53,389 bases of DNA from Deltaproteobacteria bacterium (GTDB taxonomy: Bacteria > Myxococcota_A > UBA796 > UBA2385), in assembly GCA_016792625.1 (NCBI GenBank), contig JAEUKK010000162.1, positions 1-53,389 of the forward strand, in the 5' to 3' direction. The notes under the pieces are model-generated. The model made no database searches and was not told the DNA's origin. It saw only the letters and a list, made by a program, of their open reading frames with translations. The position numbers and the translations under genes were made by a program. Positions 18,507 through 27,384 of this stretch are shown in pieces. How positions within the stretch are numbered: the first letter of the stretch is position 1; each line of letters opens with the position of its first letter.

Positions 18507-20858
18507 TCACCACGCCGGCGGCGCGTAGCCCTCGGCCACCCGGCCGGTCTGGCTCAACCACAGCTTGCCCGCGGCGGGCAGCGGCCCGTCGAAGGCCACG
18601 ACATCACCGCCAGGGAAGGTGATCTCGACCTGATCCACCACCGCCGCGTCCCCCAGCCCGAAGCTCGGGTGCAGCTCGTCCTGGTTGCCCTGGCCGCCGC
18701 CCCCGCTGATGTGGCGGGTGAAGGTGCGGCCGCCGGCGCTCACCCGAATGGTGGCCCCGATCGCCGCGCGATTGGCGCCGCCGTCGCCGACGACCGCGAT
18801 GCTCACGCCGCCGCCCCGGCGGGGCGCTTGGTTCTCGAACAGGGCGCTGGTGGTCGCGAGGTCGGGGTCGCCGTCATGATCGACGTCGGCCGCCGCCATC
18901 CCCCACCCGTTCACCGTGTCGATACCCGAACGGGATACGTCGAGCTCAAACTGACCGTCGCCCTTGCCCCAGTACAGATCGGTCGGGCGGCCCGGGTAGA
19001 CCGCCGAGATGCTCAGGTCCAGCGCCCCATCCAGATCGAAGTCGGCGAGCACCGGCACCGAGTGGGTCTCTTGGTAGCGCAGCCCCGCGGCCCCCACCGG
19101 GCTCTCCCAGTCCCCCTGCAGGTCGGTGAAGGTGCCGTCCCCGTTGTTTTGCATCACCTGGGTCTTGTTCGAGAATTGGTAGTACCGCGGGTGGGCGAGG
19201 TTGGCGAGGATGGCGTCCAGATCGCCGTCGTTGTCGAAGTCACCCCAGGCCGTGCCGATGGTGTGGCCGTAGTAGGTGGTGGCGCCCCGCCGGGTGCCGA
19301 TGCCGGCGAGGCCGCTCGCCGCCCCGGCTTCGGTCACACCGCCCAGCCCGTCGTTCTCGAGGTAGAGGTTGGCCTGCAGCACGTAATTGTTGACCAGCAG
19401 ATCCACGTCGCCATCGCCGTCGGCGTCGGCCGGGTTGGCGCCGCGCGACGCGGTCACGCCCGCCGCCCAGCCCCCCACGCCGGTCAGGCGCACAAAACCC
19501 GCCTCGCCGTCGTTTCGGTAGACATCGTCTTCGTAGTAGGTGTAGTCCGACCAACAGATGAAGTTGGGCACATAGAGGTCGAGATCGCCGTCGGCGTCGA
19601 AGTCCAGCCAAGCGGCGCCGGGTGAAGGCGCGTGCACGTTGGCCGCCGGGTCACCACAGGCGTTGCTGTCTTGCAGGTCGTCGATGCCAAGCGCGACGGT
19701 CACGTCGACGAAGCCGGCCGGCCCGTCGTTGCGCCACAACGTATCGCCCGCGGCGGCCGACTCGGTAAAGGCGAAGATGTCCAGGTCGCCGTCATTGTCG
19801 TAATCACCCCAGACCCCGCCGCTCGCGCCGGGCAGCAGGCCGACGAGCCCGGTCACGTCGGTGAAGCCCGCCCCCGCCTCGTTGCGCAGCAGCGTGGGGC
19901 CCGGCAACAGAAGATCGACCCAGCCGTCGTTGTCGTAGTCCCCCCAAGCCTGCCGGCTCCCGCTGGGCACCCCCGCCATCGCGACGAAGGCCGGCGGCGA
20001 AGGCTCCTCGGCGTACACATAGTGCAGCGTGACGAGGTAGTCGTAGGGGATGAGCGTGCTCAAGCCGTTGAAGTAGCTGGTGGCCTCGGCCTCGGGCAGG
20101 TTGACCGCCGAGTGGCAGTCGCTCCAGCCTGTGCAGTCGCCCACACCGGCGTAGCTGCCGTCGAAGGCCAGCGCCTTGTCCCCCGCGCCGGCGCGCTGGT
20201 GCCCCACATAGAGCAGGCCCGGCGCCACTTCGAGGGGCTCGGGCAGGACATAGGTGGTGCCCCGGCCGGCGCCCAGGTCGGCCTCGACGTCGCCCGCGCA
20301 GCGGTCGAGCTCGGCCAGCGGCGCCCACTGCCAGTAGTCGAAGCCGTTGTAGCCAAAGTCGGCGTAGATCCCAGCGGTCACCGGCGCGTCGGGCGCCGCG
20401 CCCTCGGCGACCTGCGCCCAGGTCAGCGTAAACCCGTAGACCCGGGCCGGGCGCTCGAGCTCAAAACGTACGCCCTCGTTGGCGCGCGAGGCGCCGAGCT
20501 CCCACAGCTCGCCGCCGCTCGACCGCAGGTCGAAGGCCCAGCCGGTGGCCTCGAGCGCGCTGACCGGGGTGCCATCGTCCCACGCCTGGCTGAGGATGCT
20601 GTCTGGCAGGTCACCTTCGCCGCTCCCGCAGGGCACGGGGGGCGCGCCGGTGTCGCCCGTGTCGACGTCGGCGTCGGCGTCGGCGTCGGCGTCCGCGTCG
20701 GCATCCGCGTCGGCGTCGGCGTCAGCATCTGCGTCCTCCGCGACCGGCTTGTCTGCCGGCGCCTCGCCGCAGCCAAGCAGAAGGGCCATGAGCAGCCCCG
20801 CGCGCCGCGAAGCGGTGGGAGAAGGGGCAGAGGCGAAGCGGTGGCGGGCAGGGTTCAT
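18507..20858 (-). CDS. VCBS/FG-GAP repeat lipoprotein with ASPIC/UnbV C-terminal domain
   Basis: This 783-residue protein starts at an ATG with GGAG upstream. The signal peptide ends in lipobox LLGC. Next comes an uninterrupted Ala-Asp dipeptide tract (about ten AD units) closing with TGDTG, encoded by a 6-bp tandem repeat at about 20664-20735. A beta-rich N-terminal domain follows to about residue 290. Then come several VCBS/FG-GAP repeats with calcium-loop cores (DYDNDGWVDLL, DYDNDGDLDIF, DFDADGDLDLY, DADGDGDVDLL, DFDNDGDLDAI). The C-terminus is the CRTAC1/UnbV-type domain (GANRAAIGATIRV, GGGGQGNQDELHPSFGLGDA). Such proteins form beta-propellers on the cell surface. The role is unknown. It shares only the acidic-linker style with its neighbours. 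Confidence 0.9.
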   Translation of the reverse strand: MNPARHRFASAPSPTASRRAGLLMALLLGCGEAPADKPVAEDADADADADADADADADADADADVDTGDTGAPPVPCGSGEGDLPDSILSQAWDDGTPVSALEATGWAFDLRSSGGELWELGASRANEGVRFELERPARVYGFTLTWAQVAEGAAPDAPVTAGIYADFGYNGFDYWQWAPLAELDRCAGDVEADLGAGRGTTYVLPEPLEVAPGLLYVGHQRAGAGDKALAFDGSYAGVGDCTGWSDCHSAVNLPEAEATSYFNGLSTLIPYDYLVTLHYVYAEEPSPPAFVAMAGVPSGSRQAWGDYDNDGWVDLLLPGPTLLRNEAGAGFTDVTGLVGLLPGASGGVWGDYDNDGDLDIFAFTESAAAGDTLWRNDGPAGFVDVTVALGIDDLQDSNACGDPAANVHAPSPGAAWLDFDADGDLDLYVPNFICWSDYTYYEDDVYRNDGEAGFVRLTGVGGWAAGVTASRGANPADADGDGDVDLLVNNYVLQANLYLENDGLGGVTEAGAASGLAGIGTRRGATTYYGHTIGTAWGDFDNDGDLDAILANLAHPRYYQFSNKTQVMQNNGDGTFTDLQGDWESPVGAAGLRYQETHSVPVLADFDLDGALDLSISAVYPGRPTDLYWGKGDGQFELDVSRSGIDTVNGWGMAAADVDHDGDPDLATTSALFENQAPRRGGGVSIAVVGDGGANRAAIGATIRVSAGGRTFTRHISGGGGQGNQDELHPSFGLGDAAVVDQVEITFPGGDVVAFDGPLPAAGKLWLSQTGRVAEGYAPPAW

Positions 20859-20943
20859 CGGCGCTCCATGCCCGCAGTCTGCCACAGGCGGCGGGGCGGC
20901 GGGCCCGCGGCCAGATCGTCGTCCAGCGCGCTGGGGTAGGCAG

Positions 20944-20990
20944 CGCCGCGCCCCGACCGGCTGCGGCGCGCTTCGGCCCCTGCCGCTGGG
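20944..20990 (-). repeat. REP1 element, partial copy (gene-proximal end only)
   Basis: Only the last 47 bases of REP1 are present (GCCGCGCCCCGACCGGCTGC onward). They are joined directly to the conserved leader of the following lipoprotein gene. Confidence 0.7.
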
Positions 20991-21109
20991 ATCGACCTCG
21001 ACAACGTCCTTCTACGCACCGACAGCGGCTGCAATTCGCCGCAGCCGCGCCCCTGTGCTCTGCTCGTCTTCGGCCGGGCGGCGCCCGTCCGCGCCCACGG
21101 GAGGCTCGC
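20991..21109 (+). promoter_or_regulatory. Conserved leader upstream of alpha-type lipoprotein gene, copy 1
   Basis: About 120 bases lie between the REP1 end and the GTG start. Closely similar leaders precede the genes at 24351 and 30553, all sharing GTGCAATTC/CTGCAATTCGCCGC, GTGCTCTGCTC and CGGGCGGCGCCCGTCCGCG followed by a GGGAG/GGGAGG ribosome site. The conservation suggests a promoter or mRNA leader carried along by duplication. I cannot assign -35/-10 boxes. Confidence 0.6.
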
Positions 21110-22975
21110 GTGTACCGTCCCCCCCTCCCCTCCCTCCTGCTCAGCCTCGCGCTCGCCGCCTGCGGGGGCGAGCCAGGCAAGGGCGGCGACGAAGACTCCG
21201 GGCCGGCGCCCGCCGAGGGCACCGGCGGCGGCGACACCCCTGGGCAAAACGGGCGCCTCCCCGACGGCGAAGACAACGACTGCGACGGTGAGATCGACGA
21301 GCCCGGCGAGTCCGAGCGCCGAACCCTCTTGGCGATCGACACCGATGGTGACGGCTGGTCGGCGGGGCCGCTGACCATGCGCTGCCTCGGCACGGGGGTG
21401 GCGCTCTCGTCGCTTGAAGGCATCGGCGACTGCGACGACACCAACCCATCGATTCGCCCCGGCGGCCGCGAGCTGTGCACCCGCCGGGGCGACGACGACT
21501 GCGACGGCCTCGCCGACTGCGCAGATCCGAGCTGCGGGGGCCTCGACTGCGCCGAGGACTGCCACGACGGCCTCGACGAGGACGGTGACGGCGACATCGA
21601 CTGCGCCGACAACAGCTGCCGCACAGACCCCACCTGTGACGAGGTCTGCAGCGACGGCCTCGACAACGACGCGGATGGTCGGGTCGACTGCGCCGACAGC
21701 GACTGCGAAGACGAAGCGACCTGCGCCGAGGACTGCGCCGACGGGGTCGACAACGACGTCGACGGCCTCGTGGACTGCGCTGACTGGGAATGCCGCAGCG
21801 CAGGCGACTGCATCGAAGACTGCACGGATGGCCTCGACAACAACCGCGATGGCGCCGCGGACTGCCGCGACCCACAGTGCATCGTCGACCCGGCCTGCGT
21901 CGAGGACTGCGACGATGGCGTCGACAATGACGCCGACGGCGCCATTGACTGCGAAGAGGTGAGCTGCGCCAGCCCCACCTGTGCTGAGCTCTGCGCCGAC
22001 CGCGTCGACAACGACACCGACGGTGTCACCGACTGCGCAGACCCCGACTGCTTCGGCCCGACCTGCACCGAGGTCTGCGGCGACGGCTTCGACAACGACG
22101 CCGACGGGCGCGCGGACTGCGCCGACCCCGCCTGCGCGCACCCCGCCTGCGCTGAGGACTGCGACGACGAGATCGACAACAACGCGAACGGCCGGACAGA
22201 CTGCGCGGACTGGGCCTGCCGCACCGACCCGTGGTGTGTCGAGGACTGCCACGACGGGGTCGACAACGACCGCAACGGCCTCGCTGACTGCGAAGACGCC
22301 GCCTGCGCCTCCATTTGCGCCGAGGACTGCGACGGTACCGACAACGACCGCGACGGCCTCGCCGGCTGTGACGACCCCGATTGTGGCCTGCTCATCGCGT
22401 GCTGGTCGGCGCTCTCGGTCACCGTTGACGCCCCGACCGTGCGGCGGGGGCTCGTCGCACACATCGACTCCTACGGCTCGCCGTACTTTCGTGGCGCGCA
22501 AAACTTCGCAGCGGACCGGCTTTACATCCAGGGCGTGGCCCACACCGCGGCGGGCGCCCCGTTGCCCTGCGCGGTGGACCTTGTGAATCTCACCGTCACG
22601 GGGCGATGGGCAGAGTTCGGCCCGCGGGCCTACCGAGGTGGGGGGACCGGGTTCAGCGCCTCGGCGGTGGCTGTCTCCATCCTTCCGCCGACCGACCCCA
22701 GCTGCCCGATGTTGCGCCCAGGGCAGGTCGATCCGATCATCCCGGCGCGGCTGGCCAGCGCCAGCGCCACCTGGGCAATTTTCCCTGGCGACGGGCTCGA
22801 CCTGCTGACCCTCTCCCAAGCCGTGCCAGGCGGGGTTGAGCGCACCCTACTTGAGCTGGTGGTCGCCTCACCTGCAGCCTACACCGTACGCCCCATATCG
22901 GGCGCCATCTATCCTTGGGAGCGGGTCGTGTCCCAGAACCTCACCGGCGACCTCCGCGTCGCGCCCGCCCCATGA
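21110..22975 (+). CDS. Array lipoprotein 1 (alpha type): MopE-like block, about 11 Cys/Asp repeats
   Basis: This 621-residue protein begins at a GTG (ribosome site GGGAGG). The signal peptide RPPLPSLLLSLALAAC is almost identical to those at 24351 and 30553. After a short linker, a MopE-like putative metal-binding block appears (EDNDCDGEIDE, then GDCDDTNPSIRPGG, then DDDCDGLADC). About ten further repeats of the ED-C-x-DG-x-DND-x-DG-x-x-DC-x-D-x-x-C type follow. The C-terminal 200 residues (GVAHTAAGAPLPCAVDL ... WAIFPGDGLDLLTL) form the alpha-type domain shared with 24351 and more distantly with 31873 and 35010. Its stop overlaps the next start (ATGA). Extracellular cation binding is inferred from composition only. 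Confidence 0.85.
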   Translation: MYRPPLPSLLLSLALAACGGEPGKGGDEDSGPAPAEGTGGGDTPGQNGRLPDGEDNDCDGEIDEPGESERRTLLAIDTDGDGWSAGPLTMRCLGTGVALSSLEGIGDCDDTNPSIRPGGRELCTRRGDDDCDGLADCADPSCGGLDCAEDCHDGLDEDGDGDIDCADNSCRTDPTCDEVCSDGLDNDADGRVDCADSDCEDEATCAEDCADGVDNDVDGLVDCADWECRSAGDCIEDCTDGLDNNRDGAADCRDPQCIVDPACVEDCDDGVDNDADGAIDCEEVSCASPTCAELCADRVDNDTDGVTDCADPDCFGPTCTEVCGDGFDNDADGRADCADPACAHPACAEDCDDEIDNNANGRTDCADWACRTDPWCVEDCHDGVDNDRNGLADCEDAACASICAEDCDGTDNDRDGLAGCDDPDCGLLIACWSALSVTVDAPTVRRGLVAHIDSYGSPYFRGAQNFAADRLYIQGVAHTAAGAPLPCAVDLVNLTVTGRWAEFGPRAYRGGGTGFSASAVAVSILPPTDPSCPMLRPGQVDPIIPARLASASATWAIFPGDGLDLLTLSQAVPGGVERTLLELVVASPAAYTVRPISGAIYPWERVVSQNLTGDLRVAPAP

Positions 22976-24090
22976 CCATGCCCACCACGGCAAGCCCTGC
23001 GCTGCGAAGGCCCCGCCCACCGGCCGGCCGCGCCGCGACGTTGCCCACCATCGGCCTCCTGCTCGGCGCAGTGGGGTGCTCACCGGCCACCGACAAGGGC
23101 CGCCGACAGGGGCCCGATAGCGATAGCGCCGCCGACGCCGCCGACAGCGGGGACGCGACACCCCTCTCACCCGGCGGGACCATCCAGCATCTTCGCCCCG
23201 AGGACTGCCTTACCGCGGGTGATGAAGACGGGGACGGCGCTGCCGACTGCGCCGACGAGACCTGTTGGGGCCCCGCTTGCCCCGAGGACTGCGCCGGCAG
23301 CGGCGATGAAGACGCCGACACCACGATCAACTGCGCAGACAGCGACTGTTGGGGCCCGAGCTGTGTCGAAGACTGCACCCGAGGCGGCGACGAGGACGCG
23401 GACGGACTCAGCAACTGTGAGGACGCCGACTGCACCGAGGCCTGCGTCGAAGACTGTGTCGACCTGCGCGACAACGACCTGGACGGGCAGCTCGACTGCC
23501 TCGACGTCGATTGCGCCCTCTCCCCTCACTGCTGGGACAGCCTCGTGATCTCCGACGTGGGAGGCGCCCAGTTCATGGTGCGCTCGGTCTACCGCACCGA
23601 TTGGCCCCCCAGGTCCGAGCACCTGATTCAAACCGTGAGCGCCCTCATCGACCATCTCGAGCTGACACCCCCGACCGGTCCTTCGAGCGACGACGGCGCC
23701 CCCTGCGGCCTTCGTGTTGAGGGGCTCGCGCTCTTTCGACGCTACACCTATCACCAGCGCCCCCACAGCTCGTGGGGCGACTTCGACGCGAGCAGCCACG
23801 CGATGATCATCGAGGCCACCGGCGCCGGTTGCCCCGCGCCCTCCCGGCTCGACTTGGAAGAGCGGCGCATCGTGTTCCTGCCGCGCGACGGCCCGATGGC
23901 GTACTTCGCGGTCTCCGACCTCCCCGCGCTGCGCATCAGCCTCTACCCGCTCATCCTCACCCCCACCGGCATGAGCTTGGGGCCGCTGCGCAGCGAGCGC
24001 AGCGCCTACCGAGGCGACAGCAGGGCTCACTTCGAACTGCAGCGCACCTGGTCGGCCACCGCCTCCGGCTTCACCATCGAGCACGACTGA
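22972..24090 (+). CDS. Array lipoprotein 2 (beta type): four Cys/Asp repeats, GFTIEHD end
   Basis: This 372-residue protein starts at an ATG overlapping the stop of array lipoprotein 1 by four bases, which implies translational coupling (ATG at 22978 is an alternative). The signal peptide ends in VGC at about residue 36. A Ser/Asp/Ala linker leads to four Cys/Asp repeats (GDEDGDGAADC, GDEDADTTINC, GDEDADGLSNC, RDNDLDGQLDC) with no MopE-like block. The C-terminal 190 residues start SDVGGAQFMVRSVYR and end WSATASGFTIEHD, a signature shared with the gene at 26064. No known enzyme motif is seen. A REP1 element follows the stop. Confidence 0.82.
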   Translation: MTMPTTASPALRRPRPPAGRAATLPTIGLLLGAVGCSPATDKGRRQGPDSDSAADAADSGDATPLSPGGTIQHLRPEDCLTAGDEDGDGAADCADETCWGPACPEDCAGSGDEDADTTINCADSDCWGPSCVEDCTRGGDEDADGLSNCEDADCTEACVEDCVDLRDNDLDGQLDCLDVDCALSPHCWDSLVISDVGGAQFMVRSVYRTDWPPRSEHLIQTVSALIDHLELTPPTGPSSDDGAPCGLRVEGLALFRRYTYHQRPHSSWGDFDASSHAMIIEATGAGCPAPSRLDLEERRIVFLPRDGPMAYFAVSDLPALRISLYPLILTPTGMSLGPLRSERSAYRGDSRAHFELQRTWSATASGFTIEHD

Positions 24091-24099
24091 AGAAGCCGG

Positions 24100-24229
24100 G
24101 CGGCCCGGCTGCGCCGTCGGGCGCCTGCGCGCGCGGCGGAGCCCCGGGCGGCGCCGAGGTCGCCGCCCGCCCGCCTTGGTCGGGGCCGCGCCCCGACCGG
24201 CTGCGCCGCGCTCCGGCTCCCTGCCGCGG
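24100..24229 (-). repeat. REP1 element, copy 3
   Basis: This full-length REP1 copy lies between the stop of array lipoprotein 2 and the leader of array lipoprotein 3. Its loop bases differ from copy 1 while the nine-pair stem is unchanged. Confidence 0.85.
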
Positions 24230-24350
24230 GGATTAACCTCAACCACGTCATTCTACGCACCGACAGCGGCTGCAATTCGCCGCAGCCGCGCCCCTGTGCT
24301 CTGCTCCCCCTCGGCCGGGCGGCGCCCGTCCGCGCCCACGGGAGGCCCGC
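24230..24350 (+). promoter_or_regulatory. Conserved leader upstream of alpha-type lipoprotein gene, copy 2
   Basis: This leader is highly similar to the one at 20991-21109 over its whole length (for example the shared stretch ACGCACCGACAGCGGCTGCA). It ends in GGGAGG before the GTG at 24351. The REP1-leader-gene order is the same as at 21 kb, showing that the duplicated unit includes the leader. Confidence 0.6.
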
Positions 24351-26030
24351 GTGCTCCGTTCCCCCCTCCCCTCCGCCCTGCTCGGCCTCGCGCTCGCCGC
24401 CTGCGACGGTGCAGCGGGCAAAAGCGCGCCGACCGCGCCCGCCAGCACCGAGCCCGCCGCCGCTTGCTCCGCCCCACCGCTCGAGTGCGACCGTGAAGAC
24501 AACGACTGTGACGGCGACATCGACGAGGTGGGCGAGCTCGAGCTGCGGCTCCTCCAGAGCGAAGACAGGGACGGCGACGGCTGGGCGGGCGAGGCGACGA
24601 TCGGGTGCCCTCCCGCCGACGCGCAGCCGGCGCTCCCCCCGGGTGACTGCGATGACGCCGACCCCGACATCCACCCCGGCGCCGCCGAGCAGTGCTTCGT
24701 CAGCGGCGACGAGGACTGCGACAGCACCGCAGACTGCTACGACACCGACTGTGACCCCACGCGCTGCATCGAGGACTGCGACAACGCGGTCGACGACGAC
24801 GACGACGGCCGAGCCGACTGCCGCGACCGCGCCTGCGACCATGACCCCGCCTGCCCCGAGGCCTGCGCAGACGAGGTCGACAATGACGACGATGGCCTGA
24901 CCGACTGCGCCGACCCCCGGTGCATGCTTGACCCGGCCTGTGTCGAGGATTGCGACGACGGAATCGACAACGACGAGGATGGCCGCTTCGACTGCGCGGA
25001 TGCCGATTGCGAAGAAGAGCCCGCCTGTGTGGAAGACTGCGCCGACCGGCTCGACAACGACGCCGATGGCCGCGTCGACTGCGCGGACGCCGACTGCGAG
25101 GGCGAAGCCGCCTGTGTCGAGGTCTGCGACGACGGGCTCGACAACGACGAAGACGGGCGCCTCGACTGCATCGACCCCGACTGTCGCGGGACCCCGTCGT
25201 GCATCGAGGACTGCTACGACGGCGTCGACAACGACGCAGACAGGCTCACCGACTGCGCCGACCGTGACTGCCGGGCAGACCCAGGGTGTATCGAGCACTG
25301 CTCCGATGGCGTCGACAACGACCGCAACGGCTTGGTTGACTGCGAAGACACCGCGTGCGCCGACGACTGCGCCGAGGACTGCAACCACACCGACAACGAT
25401 CTCGACGGCCTGACGGGCTGCGACGACCCCGACTGTGGCCTGATGATCCACTGCTGGGATTCCCTCTCGGTGCACGCTGCGAACCTGACGGTCGAGCGAA
25501 ACCTCACCGCCGTCTTTACAAGCGCCGGGCTCCCCTTCGTCGCGGGCCGTCAGGTGGTGCAGGCCGACGGACTGCGGGCAGAGGGCACGGCCCACACCGC
25601 AGCGGGCGCCCCGATCCCCTGCACCATGGAGCTGCTCAATCTGAGCGCTGTGGGGGCCTGGGCTGACCCAGCCGGGAGATCACCTCGGGGCGCCGCGAGC
25701 TACCCCTTCACGACCTCGGCGGCGGCCGCAACGACCACCCCGCCGGCGCACCCCGACTGCCCCTTGGTTCGCGCCGGGCAGTTGGGGAACATCCTGCCTG
25801 ACCGCCTGCTCAGCTACAGCGCCACCTGGGCCGTGTTCCCCGGCGACGGCCTCGAGCTGCTGACCATCTCGCAGCCGGTCCCCGGCGGTTGGGCCGCGAG
25901 CCGACTTGAGCTGCGCGTCGCCTCCCCCTCCACCTACCACGTCCGCCACTTCCCCTCGTTTGGAGCCCCCTGGGTGCGCGCCGCATCCCAGGACCCGACC
26001 GGTACGCTCCTCATCGTCCCCACGCCCTAA
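24351..26030 (+). CDS. Array lipoprotein 3 (alpha type): MopE-like block, eight Cys/Asp repeats
   Basis: This 559-residue protein starts at a GTG. The lipobox is LAAC in RSPLPSALLGLALAAC. The MopE-like block comes first (REDNDCDGDIDE, GDCDDADPDIHPGAAEQC, DEDCDSTADC), then about eight repeats such as EDCDDGIDNDEDGRFDC. The last repeat is TDNDLDGLTGCDDPDC, after which the alpha-type C-terminal domain begins (CWDSLSVHAANLTV). That domain is clearly homologous to the one at 22.4-22.9 kb, including GTAHTAAGAP and WAVFPGDGLELLTI. It has fewer repeats than array lipoprotein 1, pointing to repeat gain or loss. A beta-type partner follows 33 bases downstream. Confidence 0.85.
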   Translation: MLRSPLPSALLGLALAACDGAAGKSAPTAPASTEPAAACSAPPLECDREDNDCDGDIDEVGELELRLLQSEDRDGDGWAGEATIGCPPADAQPALPPGDCDDADPDIHPGAAEQCFVSGDEDCDSTADCYDTDCDPTRCIEDCDNAVDDDDDGRADCRDRACDHDPACPEACADEVDNDDDGLTDCADPRCMLDPACVEDCDDGIDNDEDGRFDCADADCEEEPACVEDCADRLDNDADGRVDCADADCEGEAACVEVCDDGLDNDEDGRLDCIDPDCRGTPSCIEDCYDGVDNDADRLTDCADRDCRADPGCIEHCSDGVDNDRNGLVDCEDTACADDCAEDCNHTDNDLDGLTGCDDPDCGLMIHCWDSLSVHAANLTVERNLTAVFTSAGLPFVAGRQVVQADGLRAEGTAHTAAGAPIPCTMELLNLSAVGAWADPAGRSPRGAASYPFTTSAAAATTTPPAHPDCPLVRAGQLGNILPDRLLSYSATWAVFPGDGLELLTISQPVPGGWAASRLELRVASPSTYHVRHFPSFGAPWVRAASQDPTGTLLIVPTP

Positions 26031-26063
26031 GCCCAACCGCCCACGTTCCCCCTGGAGCCGCCG

Positions 26064-27164
26064 ATGCCCACCCCACGCGCCGCCCGCACCTGCGCCCTGG
26101 CCGCCTTCGCCGTCCACATCGGGGCCTCGGCCTGCGACCCGGCAGAGAAGCCCGCGCCAGACGCCGCTGCGGGCGCCGTCCCCGAGAACGTCGGGGTCTC
26201 TTCGCCGACGCCGGGGCCCAGCGGGCTGCCTTCTTGGGTGCCCGGCGCGACCCTCCCACCCCCCTCGCCCGAGGACTGCGCCGCCGCGGGCGATGAAGAC
26301 CGGGACGGCTTCGCGGACTGCGCAGACGCGGAGTGCTGGGGGCCGAGCTGCCCCGAGGACTGCGACCAACGGGGCGACGAGGACGGTGACTGGCGCATCA
26401 ATTGCGAGGACTCCGACTGCTGGGGCAGCGGCTGCGCAGAGGACTGCGCCCGCGACGGGGACGAGGACGCAGACGGCCTCCTGGACTGCGAAGACACAGA
26501 CTGCCTGGCGTCCTGTACAGAGGCTTGCAGCGACCGCCGGGACAATGACCGCGACGGACTCACCGACTGCAGCGACCCCGACTGCAGCCTCCATCGTGTC
26601 TGCCTGCCGGACTACGCGGTCACCGACGCCGGCGGCGCGCACTTCACCGTGCGCTCAGGCTACCGCATCAACGGCCCCCGCGAGCAACGCACCTTCCAGA
26701 CCGTCAGCGCGGTGATCGATCACCTCGAGCTGCGCGCGCTCGGCGGCCCCCACAGCGACAGCGGCGCCCCCTGCGTCATGCGGTTCAACGGGCTCGACGT
26801 GCATATGTCTTACGCCTATGTGGTCCACCCGGGGACCTCGACGGGGGGCCGAGGGAGCAGCCTCTTGACGGCAGACTCGATCGACGTAACCGGCGCCGGC
26901 TGCCCGATCCCCGCCGATGTCGAGGCCACAGACCTGCGGGTAGACATCCGCCCCTCGTGGGTCAGCCCCAGGGTGCTGTTCGCAGTGGAAGACCTCCCCC
27001 GCATTCAGCTCGCGGTGAGCCCATACATGCTCACCCCCCGCGGCTTGACCCTCGGCCCCCTATACAGCGAAGAGAGCCGCGACTCGGCGCTCGGCTACTT
27101 CCGCTTCGACCGCATCGCGACCTGGTCGGCCACCGCCTCCGGCTTCACCATCGAGCATTACTGA
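26064..27164 (+). CDS. Array lipoprotein 4 (beta type): four Cys/Asp repeats, GFTIEHY end
   Basis: This 366-residue paralog of array lipoprotein 2 has the same order: signal peptide with SAC near residue 24, Pro/Ala-rich linker, four repeats (GDEDRDGFADC, GDEDGDWRINC, GDEDADGLLDC, RDNDRDGLTDC), then TDAGGAHFTVRSGYR and the C-terminal signature WSATASGFTIEHY. The third Asp of one loop is replaced by Trp (GDWRINC), as the corresponding loop in its paralog is also altered. It pairs with the alpha-type gene before it and is followed by REP1. Confidence 0.82.
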   Translation: MPTPRAARTCALAAFAVHIGASACDPAEKPAPDAAAGAVPENVGVSSPTPGPSGLPSWVPGATLPPPSPEDCAAAGDEDRDGFADCADAECWGPSCPEDCDQRGDEDGDWRINCEDSDCWGSGCAEDCARDGDEDADGLLDCEDTDCLASCTEACSDRRDNDRDGLTDCSDPDCSLHRVCLPDYAVTDAGGAHFTVRSGYRINGPREQRTFQTVSAVIDHLELRALGGPHSDSGAPCVMRFNGLDVHMSYAYVVHPGTSTGGRGSSLLTADSIDVTGAGCPIPADVEATDLRVDIRPSWVSPRVLFAVEDLPRIQLAVSPYMLTPRGLTLGPLYSEESRDSALGYFRFDRIATWSATASGFTIEHY

Positions 27165-27170
27165 CGCCGG

Positions 27171-27299
27171 GCGGCCCGGCTGCGCCGTCGGGCGCCTGCG
27201 CGCGCGGCGGGGCCCCGGGCAGCGCCAAGGTCGCCGCCCGCCCGCCTTGGTCGGGGCCGCGCCCCGACCGGCTGCGCCGCGCTCCGGCTCCCTGCCGCG
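27171..27299 (-). repeat. REP1 element, copy 4
   Basis: This full-length copy starts six bases after the stop of array lipoprotein 4. The downstream leader differs from the alpha-type leaders, so REP1 and leader are separable. Confidence 0.85.
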
Positions 27300-27344
27300 A
27301 TACGCGGCAATTGCCCTGGAAGCTCCGGCCAGCGATGCTCTGAA

Positions 27345-27358
27345 GGGTAGCGCTACCC
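27345..27358. promoter_or_regulatory. Perfect 14-bp palindrome in leader of array lipoprotein 5
   Basis: GGGTAGCGCTACCC is fully self-complementary and sits 26 bases before the ATG at 27385. Flanking AAG and CCCTTTT make it resemble either an operator or a small hairpin. A second short palindrome, GGCAATTGCC, lies at 27306-27315. Neither is found in the leaders of the sister genes. Confidence 0.45.
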
Positions 27359-27384
27359 GCCCTTTTCGCCGCCGAGGGAGCCAT

